Shown: positions 15,100 through 19,785 of the stretch, piece after piece | How positions within the stretch are numbered: the first letter of the stretch is position 1 | Layout: each line of letters begins with the position of its first letter | Source: an uncultured Coriobacteriaceae bacterium | GTDB lineage: Bacteria; Actinomycetota; Coriobacteriia; Coriobacteriales; Atopobiaceae | Direction of reading: 5' to 3' | Assembly: GCA_900552935.1 (NCBI GenBank) | Contig: USBN01000026.1 | Span: 1-19,785, forward strand | Length of the DNA stretch: 19,785 nucleotides | Made by a program: the position numbers and the translations under genes | The notes under the pieces: model-generated | Database searches by the model: none | Seen by the model: the letters and a program-made list of their open reading frames with translations, nothing else | Told to the model about the DNA's origin: nothing

Positions 15100-15546
15100 C
15101 TACAGCTCGTTCACGCGTCCGCTCGGACGCTCGCCGGCAATGCTGGCGAGCGCGTCCTGGAGCGCATGCCTGCGGGCGGAGCGCGACGGCGACTGACTGT
15201 TCACGAAGGGCAGGCGAGAGAGGAGCGCTCGATTGGCGGCATGGGTGACCCAGATCTCAGCACGAGTGGCGGCTTCGACGTCGACCTTCGCTTTGTCGTC
15301 AAGGATGACCACGGCGGAGAGGTCGGGGTGAGATTCGAGAAGCTCGCTGTTCATCTCTCCGGACTCGAGCACGACGACATCCACGTCCTGAAGCGGGTCC
15401 GGCGCCGGTTCGGCTGTGGCATCGGCGTCGTCGACGTTGAGCGCAGAGACTTGGGCGATCGTCACGCCGCGCTTGCCCCACTCCTCAAGCAGGTCGTGCT
15501 CATAGGAGAGGTCGGTTGACGAGCCAACATAGAGAATGGTGCGCAT
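15100..15546 (-). CDS. Small protein resembling an isolated 2-hydroxyacid dehydrogenase substrate domain
   Basis: 148-aa protein. The start at 15544-15546 has GGAG about 7 nt upstream. Residues 1-35 (MRTILYVGSS...) read as the first beta-strand and helix of a flavodoxin-like fold. Residues 53-105 (DVDVVVLESGEMNSELLESH, then PDLSAVVILDDKAKVDVEAATRAEIWVTHAAN) follow the pattern of the N-terminal catalytic domain of D-3-phosphoglycerate/2-hydroxyacid dehydrogenases: D-ADAVIVRS, ELLE-PxL, NxDVEAATxxGIxVTN. The NAD-binding domain and catalytic residues are absent, and the usual G-x-N before VDVEAA is replaced by KAK, so it cannot be a working dehydrogenase. The tail after residue 115 is Arg/Ser/Ala-rich. 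It may be a decayed remnant or a small-molecule-binding module. It is divergent from the LacI-family gene. I am sure it is a gene; the domain origin is tentative. Confidence 0.6.
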   Translation of the reverse strand: MRTILYVGSSTDLSYEHDLLEEWGKRGVTIAQVSALNVDDADATAEPAPDPLQDVDVVVLESGEMNSELLESHPDLSAVVILDDKAKVDVEAATRAEIWVTHAANRALLSRLPFVNSQSPSRSARRHALQDALASIAGERPSGRVNEL

Positions 15547-15565
15547 GATGTCTCCGCTCAGGTCG

Positions 15566-15593
15566 AATGTATGTCATAAGCCTAAGCGGACAA
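15566..15593 (-). promoter_or_regulatory. Candidate promoter of the 148-aa gene (TTGTCC - 16 bp - TACATT)
   Basis: Read on the minus strand, TTGTCC (15588-15593) and TACATT (15566-15571) are 16 bp apart, placing the transcript start about 12 nt before the ATG at 15546. Confidence 0.4.
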
Positions 15594-15766
15594 GGTTGCC
15601 TCATGGTTACGTCCGTGACAAAGCGTCGTTACGGGGCGGGGCGGCGTGGTGATGGGAGTGCACCCACCCCTACGTCTGGGAAAGACGGCCGAGGGATGCT
15701 GGGCGCGCGTCGGCAAGGTGCTGGGGCATGCGTCCGAACGTGTGCCCAATGCAGCGGAAGTGTGAT

Positions 15767-15776
15767 CGCCCGGGCG
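15767..15776. promoter_or_regulatory. Perfect 10-bp palindrome CGCCCGGGCG upstream of the LacI-family gene
   Basis: It lies 51 bp before the ATG at 15828. If TATCCT at 15789-15794 is the -10, the palindrome overlaps the expected -35, where an autoregulatory repressor could bind. GC-rich palindromes of this length can also arise by chance here. Confidence 0.25.
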
Positions 15777-15827
15777 CGTTTCCTGCGGTATCCTCGTGAG
15801 CATATTGCGGGAGCGGGAGGTGGCGCT

Positions 15828-16847
15828 ATGGCTAAGGTGACGCTGAAGGATATCGCCAGAGAGGTGGGGCTCTCTGTCACGTCCGTGTCGCTCGTCCTGA
15901 ACAATCGCCCGTGCAAAATCAGCGAGGCGAGTCGCCAACGCATCCTCGAGACGGCGCGCCGCAAGGGCTACATCCCCAACCAGATCGCCCGAAGCCTCGT
16001 CATGCAGCATACGAACACCATCGGCCTCATCATTCCCAACATCGAGAGCCGCTTCTTCGCGTCACTTGCAAAGAACATCGAGCTCAGGTGCCGCGAAAGG
16101 GGCTATGCCCTTATCATTACGAATTCCGACGATAGCCCGGAAAACGATGCCAAGCTCGTTCGCCTGCTCGTGAACCGCGGCGTTGACGGCCTCCTCATCG
16201 TCGTTTCGGACGAGTTCGCCACTGACGAGCACCTCCTCGCGGACCTTTCGCACCTTCCCACGCCCTTCGTCATGGTCGACCGTTTCATCGAGGGCCTGTT
16301 CTGCGACAAAGTTCGCTTCAACAACGAGCTGGGCGGTTACTTGGCGACGCGCCATCTGCTTGATCAAGGTCACGAGAAGATCGCCTGCATCGTGAATCCA
16401 AACTCCAACACTGGCCGCGAGCGCTTTGACGGCTATTCCCGCGCGCTGGGGGAGGCGGGCATCCGGGTGCGCCGAGACTACGTACTCAGCAGCGATTACT
16501 ACATTTCCAGCGCCTATGAGGCGGCGGGCCGCCTCGTGAAGACGGATGCCACGGCGGTTTTTGCGAGCTCGGACAACATCGCCCTTGGGCTGCTCAAGCG
16601 CCTCTACAGCTTTGACCTGCGCGTGCCGCGCGATTACTCGGTCGTGAGCTATGACAACTCCGCGGCAGACGTGCTGTTCGAGCCGGAGCTCACCTCAATC
16701 GAGCAGAACGTGCCGGAGCTCTCCGGCGCCGCGCTCGATCTCCTCTTCCGGCGCATCGAGGAGTCTGAGACGGGCGAGCTGGGCGGCCCGGATGAGGTCG
16801 TCCTCAACCCGAAGCTCGTCCTAAAGGACAGCGTTCGCAGGCTCTAG
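15828..16847 (+). CDS. LacI/GalR-family transcriptional regulator
   Basis: 339-aa sugar-responsive DNA-binding protein, normal family length. The start at 15828 has GGAGG 7 nt upstream; an in-frame ATG 261 bp upstream is rejected because the family motif begins right after MAK. The helix-turn-helix is VTLKDIAREVGLSVTSVSLV (residues 4-23). The hinge helix NQIARSLV (51-58) includes L57, the equivalent of the leucine that LacI/PurR insert at a central CpG. A type-1 periplasmic-binding-protein-like effector domain follows from about residue 64 (TIGLIIPNIESRFFASLAKN) to the end, with FASSDNIALGLL and YSVVSYDN as typical ribose/galactose-type segments. It lies immediately upstream of phosphoketolase in the same direction, separated by 367 bp with LacI-type palindromes. 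The likely target is therefore phosphoketolase, with a pentose or sugar phosphate as a plausible effector (inference). Confidence 0.93.
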   Translation: MAKVTLKDIAREVGLSVTSVSLVLNNRPCKISEASRQRILETARRKGYIPNQIARSLVMQHTNTIGLIIPNIESRFFASLAKNIELRCRERGYALIITNSDDSPENDAKLVRLLVNRGVDGLLIVVSDEFATDEHLLADLSHLPTPFVMVDRFIEGLFCDKVRFNNELGGYLATRHLLDQGHEKIACIVNPNSNTGRERFDGYSRALGEAGIRVRRDYVLSSDYYISSAYEAAGRLVKTDATAVFASSDNIALGLLKRLYSFDLRVPRDYSVVSYDNSAADVLFEPELTSIEQNVPELSGAALDLLFRRIEESETGELGGPDEVVLNPKLVLKDSVRRL

Positions 16848-16968
16848 TAAAGGACGGCGACGCAGACTCTGGCTACCTATATGTGGTGACGTCGCGTTGA
16901 CCTCATAAGCCACGCGTCAGCCCCGTGCAAACTGAGCCCACAAGACAGTTAATTCTGTAACTAAGGCA

Positions 16969-17002
16969 CTACCGTCCGCGGGTATAACGCTACCGTTCGC
17001 GG
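16969..17002 (+). repeat. 21-bp-spaced direct repeat CTACCGTYCGCGG
   Basis: Two 13-bp copies (16969-16981 CTACCGTCCGCGG; 16990-17002 CTACCGTTCGCGG) differ at one base. The start-to-start distance of 21 bp is two helical turns, as expected for tandem binding of one regulator on the same face. They lie about 70-100 bp upstream of the -10, an activator-like position. Confidence 0.6.
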
Positions 17003-17005
17003 AGT

Positions 17006-17015
17006 TAAACGGTTA
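17006..17015. promoter_or_regulatory. Second, weaker LacI-type palindrome TAAACGGTTA
   Basis: TAA-A-CG-G-TTA has a central CG like the 17049 site, centred 45 bp upstream of it. Only the outer three bases of each half are symmetric, so it could be an auxiliary operator or chance. Confidence 0.3.
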
Positions 17016-17048
17016 GGCCGCTTGTAAGTAATTCAAATTCCTCTCCAA

Positions 17049-17062
17049 GTAAAACGATTTAC
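17049..17062. promoter_or_regulatory. Candidate LacI-family operator GTAAAACGATTTAC
   Basis: A 14-bp palindrome with a central CG and six of seven symmetric positions, in the form used by LacI/GalR/PurR/CcpA regulators. It ends 5 bp before the -10 TATACT and covers the spacer and expected -35, a position where binding would block transcription. The neighbouring LacI-family gene is the obvious candidate binder. Confidence 0.55.
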
Positions 17063-17067
17063 CCTCA

Positions 17068-17073
17068 TATACT
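17068..17073 (+). promoter_or_regulatory. Candidate -10 (TATACT) of phosphoketolase
   Basis: TATACT lies 142 bp before the ATG. The same hexamer precedes the zinc-ribbon gene at 7107. No strong -35 is visible (TCCAAG at 17044-17049, 18-bp spacing), consistent with a promoter needing activation or with mis-assignment. Confidence 0.45.
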
Positions 17074-17155
17074 CCGTACCGGTTAGTCAAAGAGGCGTTT
17101 CAAGCCAAGCCGGACGGATACCCACGCCCACGCGAAGGCAGAGAAGCGCCACAAC

Positions 17156-17196
17156 GCCCCGAAAGGGGCAAAGTCGAGCGCGGTCTACCACCGCGC
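17156..17196 (+). promoter_or_regulatory. Two perfect hairpins in the phosphoketolase leader
   Basis: GCCCC-GAAA-GGGGC (17156-17169) is a 5-bp stem with a GNRA tetraloop. GCGCGGT-CTACC-ACCGCGC (17178-17196) is a 7-bp stem. The second ends 6 nt before the AGGAGAGG ribosome-binding site (17203-17210). No T-tract follows, so these are not terminators; they could stabilise the mRNA or affect ribosome access. Confidence 0.5.
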
Positions 17197-17214
17197 AGGA
17201 AGAGGAGAGGCACA

Positions 17215-19725
17215 ATGGCACATCCCGTCATCGGCACCCCCTGGCAGAAGCTCGACGCTCCGGTTCCCGAGCAGGAGCTCGAGGGCATCGAGAAGTACTG
17301 GCGCGCTGCGAACTACCTGTCCGTCGGCCAGATCTACCTCCGTTCCAACCCGCTTATGCGCAAGGACTGGGTTGACGAGAAGACCGGCGAGACCCGTGAC
17401 TTCGGTCGTCCCGACGTCAAGCACCGTCTCGTTGGCCACTGGGGCACCACGCCGGGCGTGAACTTCCTGTTCGGTCACGTGAACCGCCTCATCGCCGACC
17501 ACAAGCAGAATGCCGTCTTCCTCATGGGCCCCGGTCACGGTGGACCTGCCGGCACCGCTCAGTCTCTGCTTGACGGCACCTACTACGACATCCGTCCGGA
17601 CATCACCAACGACGAGGCTGGCCTCCAGAAGTTCTTCCGTCAGTTCTCTTACCCCGGTGGCATCCCCTCTCACTACGCTCCTGAGACCCCGGGCTCCATC
17701 CACGAGGGCGGCGAGTTGGGCTACACCCTGTCCCACGCTTACGGCGCCATCATGGACAACCCGAGCCTCCTCGCTGTCGCCGTCGTCGGCGACGGTGAGT
17801 CCGAGACCGGCCCGCTTGCCACCTCTTGGCAGTCCAACAAGCTCGTGAACCCCAAGACCGACGGCATCGTCCTCCCGATCCTGCACCTCAACGGCTACAA
17901 GATCGCCAACCCGACGATTCTGTCCCGCATCTCTGACGAGGAGCTCACCGAGTTCTTCGAGGGCATGGGCTATGATCCGCACTTCTTCGTTGCCGGCTTC
18001 GACAACGAGTCCCACATCTCCATCCACGCTCGCTTCGCTGCCCTGCTCGAGGAGGTCTTCAACCAGATCTGCGACATCAAGGCTGCTGCCGAGGCTGGCG
18101 ACGAGACCCGTCCGGTCTACCCGATGATTGTCTTCCGCACCCCGAAGGGCTGGACCTGCCCGAAGCACATCGACGGCAAGAAGACCGAGGGCTCTTGGCG
18201 TGCCCACCAGGTGCCGCTGGCTTCCGCCAAGGACACCCACGAGCACTTCCGCGTCCTGCGTGGCTGGCTCAAGTCCTACAAGCCGGAGGAGCTCTTCGAC
18301 GAGAAGGGCGCCATCCGTCCCGAGGTGACCGCCTTCATGCCCGAGGGTGACCTCCGCATCGGCGCCAACCCGAACGCCAACGGCGGCCTTGTCCGTGAGG
18401 ACCTCGTCCTCCCCGACATCCACGCCCACGAGGTTCCGGTTGCCGAGAAGGGCCACGGCTGGGGCTCCACCGAGGCTGCCCGCGTCTTCGGTGCCTACAC
18501 CGCCGACGTCCTCGCCAACAACATGGAGAACTTCCGCATCTTTGGCCCGGACGAGACCGCTTCCAACCGTCTCCAGGACGCCTACAAGTACACCGTCAAG
18601 CAGTGGGAGGGCGGCTTCTACGCCGACGCTGACAACGACGAGCTCCTCGCCCCGCAGGGCAAGGTCGTCGAGCAGCTCTCCGAGCACCAGTGCGAGGGCT
18701 TCCTCGAGGCTTACGTCCTCACCGGCCGTCACGGCGTCTGGAGCTCCTACGAGTCCTTCATCCACGTCGTCGACTCCATGGTGAACCAGCACTGCAAGTG
18801 GCTCGAGGCCACCGTCCGTGAGATTCCTTGGCGCAAGCCCATCGCCGGCCTCAACATCCTGCTCTCCAGCCACGTCTGGCGTCAGGACCACAACGGCTTC
18901 TCCCACCAGGATCCGGGCTTCGTCGACCTGCTCCTCAACAAGGCCAACGACACCCACGTCGTCAACGCCTACTACCCCTGCGACGCCAACATGGCCCTCG
19001 CCGTCGCCGAGCGTTGCTACCAGTCCACGAACTGCGTGAACGCCATCTTCTGCGGCAAGCAGCCCGCCCCGACCTTCCTGACGGTCGACGAGGCCAAGGC
19101 CGAGCTCGAGAAGGGTGTCGCCGAGTGGAAGTGGGCCAGCTCCGCTGAGTCCCTCGCTGATGCCGACATCGTCCTCGGCACCTGCGGCGACGTGCCGGCC
19201 CTCGAGGCCCTCGCTGCCCTCGACATGCTCAAGGGCGAGGGTGTCAAGGCCAAGTTCGTCAACGTCGTTGACCTCCTGAAGATCCAGAACGCCTCCGAGA
19301 ACGACCTCGCCATCTCTGACGAGGAGTTCGCCGAGCTCTTCGGCAACGGCGAGAAGCCCGTCCTCTTCGCCTTCCACGCCTACGCCGGCACCATCCGTCG
19401 TCTCGTCTGGGATCGTCCGGGCCACGACGCCTGGCACGTCCACGGCTACGAGGAGAAGGGCTCCACGACCACGCCGTTCGACATGCTGCGTCTGAACAAC
19501 ATGGATCGCTGGGCTCTCGCTGCCGACGCTCTCCGCATCATCGACGCCGAGAAGTACGCCGACAAGATCGCCGAGTGGGAGAAGTTCCGTCAGGACGCCT
19601 TCCAGTTCGCCGTGGACGAGGGCTACGACGTGCCCGAGTTCACCAGCTGGGTCTGGCCGGACGCTGCCGCTGCCACCGGGGGCGAGCTCTCCGCTACCCA
19701 GATGACCGCTGGCGACAACGAGTAG
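17215..19725 (+). CDS. xfp: Xylulose-5-phosphate/fructose-6-phosphate phosphoketolase
   Basis: Thiamine-diphosphate enzyme that splits xylulose-5-P (and in many members fructose-6-P) with phosphate into acetyl-phosphate plus glyceraldehyde-3-P (or erythrose-4-P). It is the key enzyme of heterofermentative and bifid-shunt metabolism and feeds acetate kinase for ATP. 836 aa, close to the 790-830 of the family. Visible signatures are GHWGTTPG (74-81), EGGELGYTLSHAYGAIMDNP (164-183, phosphoketolase pattern 1), and the ThDP/Mg motif GDGESETG (192-199). The C-terminal domain runs to the end. The start has AGGAGAGG 4 nt upstream. Codon choice is extremely restricted (CTC, GTC, ACC, CGT, GAG, AAG), as in the most highly expressed genes, more so than its neighbours. 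It lies downstream of the LacI-family gene with operator-like sites between. Single versus dual substrate specificity cannot be decided from sequence alone. Confidence 0.97.
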   Translation: MAHPVIGTPWQKLDAPVPEQELEGIEKYWRAANYLSVGQIYLRSNPLMRKDWVDEKTGETRDFGRPDVKHRLVGHWGTTPGVNFLFGHVNRLIADHKQNAVFLMGPGHGGPAGTAQSLLDGTYYDIRPDITNDEAGLQKFFRQFSYPGGIPSHYAPETPGSIHEGGELGYTLSHAYGAIMDNPSLLAVAVVGDGESETGPLATSWQSNKLVNPKTDGIVLPILHLNGYKIANPTILSRISDEELTEFFEGMGYDPHFFVAGFDNESHISIHARFAALLEEVFNQICDIKAAAEAGDETRPVYPMIVFRTPKGWTCPKHIDGKKTEGSWRAHQVPLASAKDTHEHFRVLRGWLKSYKPEELFDEKGAIRPEVTAFMPEGDLRIGANPNANGGLVREDLVLPDIHAHEVPVAEKGHGWGSTEAARVFGAYTADVLANNMENFRIFGPDETASNRLQDAYKYTVKQWEGGFYADADNDELLAPQGKVVEQLSEHQCEGFLEAYVLTGRHGVWSSYESFIHVVDSMVNQHCKWLEATVREIPWRKPIAGLNILLSSHVWRQDHNGFSHQDPGFVDLLLNKANDTHVVNAYYPCDANMALAVAERCYQSTNCVNAIFCGKQPAPTFLTVDEAKAELEKGVAEWKWASSAESLADADIVLGTCGDVPALEALAALDMLKGEGVKAKFVNVVDLLKIQNASENDLAISDEEFAELFGNGEKPVLFAFHAYAGTIRRLVWDRPGHDAWHVHGYEEKGSTTTPFDMLRLNNMDRWALAADALRIIDAEKYADKIAEWEKFRQDAFQFAVDEGYDVPEFTSWVWPDAAAATGGELSATQMTAGDNE

Positions 19726-19736
19726 GTTGTCCGCAT

Positions 19737-19780
19737 CAGTTGGCTAGCCCGTCGGCTAGCTGTCTGACAAGTGTTTTCAC
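19737..19780 (+). terminator. Probable terminator of phosphoketolase
   Basis: A stem formed by TGGCTAGCC (19741-19749) and GGCTAGCTG (19754-19762) with a CGTC loop, seven Watson-Crick pairs plus two G/U pairs, is extended by CAG/CTG after one mismatch. A GTGTTTTC tract follows about 10 nt later, somewhat far for a canonical U-tract. It starts 12 nt past the stop. Confidence 0.6.
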
Positions 19781-19785
19781 GGCTC

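Larger units (their letters stand above)
16848..17214 (+). promoter_or_regulatory. Control region and leader of phosphoketolase
   Basis: 367 bp, visibly richer in A/T than the flanking genes between about 16930 and 17075, with no gene. In order it holds an inverted repeat AGTTA-N6-TAACT (16947-16962), a 21-bp-spaced direct repeat (16969-17002), a weak palindrome TAAACGGTTA (17006-17015), a LacI-type palindrome (17049-17062), a -10 TATACT (17068-17073), and a leader of about 135 nt with two perfect hairpins before the Shine-Dalgarno sequence. No terminator for the LacI-family gene is obvious at its left end. Confidence 0.6.

Noticed and set aside
17185..19443. A 752-codon open frame on the minus strand opposite phosphoketolase
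   Set aside because: It arises from the codon bias of xfp; the translation is Val/Gly/Asp/Leu-rich with no recognisable domain, and there is no ribosome-binding site at its start.

Overview
The window is GC-rich, gene-dense bacterial DNA. It most resembles a gut or oral Coriobacteriia actinomycete (Collinsella/Olsenella-like). The grounds are GC-rich codon use, a phosphoketolase with the codon bias of a highly expressed gene, an actinobacterial-type PcrA helicase, and several small zinc-ribbon proteins with long Pro/Ala linkers. The genus is inferred from general resemblance, not from a database match. There are no rRNA or tRNA genes, CRISPR arrays, insertion sequences or prophage genes that I can see.

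Layout. Positions 1-2768 (minus) hold most of an M16C presequence-peptidase-like metalloprotease cut by the left edge; a short tandem repeat has expanded between the two halves of its zinc site. A DMT/EamA transporter (2825-3730, plus) diverges from it. A secreted coiled-coil plus double-psi beta-barrel cell-wall protein (3836-4867, minus) and a UspA-type stress protein (5233-5682, minus) follow. Then come undecaprenyl-diphosphatase UppP (6087-7031, plus) and a four-helix zinc-ribbon membrane protein (7107-7703, plus) with a strong terminator. A D-2-hydroxyacid dehydrogenase (7994-9004, minus) diverges from PcrA/UvrD helicase (9200-12034, plus), which is tightly coupled to an MscS-type channel (12037-12804, plus). 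A divergent pair of zinc-ribbon proteins follows (12918-14090 minus; 14299-14982 plus). Next is a small protein that looks like an isolated 2-hydroxyacid dehydrogenase substrate domain (15100-15546, minus), divergent from a LacI-family regulator (15828-16847, plus). A 367-bp regulatory region then leads into phosphoketolase (17215-19725, plus) and its probable terminator.

How the genes work together. Most are independent housekeeping units: envelope (UppP, DPBB protein, MscS), DNA repair (PcrA), stress (UspA) and proteolysis. The clearest functional unit is regulator plus central-carbon enzyme. The LacI-family gene lies directly upstream of phosphoketolase, and the gap between them carries a LacI-type palindrome with a central CG just upstream of a -10 hexamer, a second weaker palindrome, a 21-bp-spaced direct repeat, and two perfect hairpins in the presumed leader. 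A recurrent theme is the zinc ribbon joined to a Pro/Ala-rich linker, present in three proteins within 8 kb. I see no obvious new multi-gene system. The most promising leads are the phosphoketolase control region, the zinc-ribbon trio and the orphan dehydrogenase-like domain.
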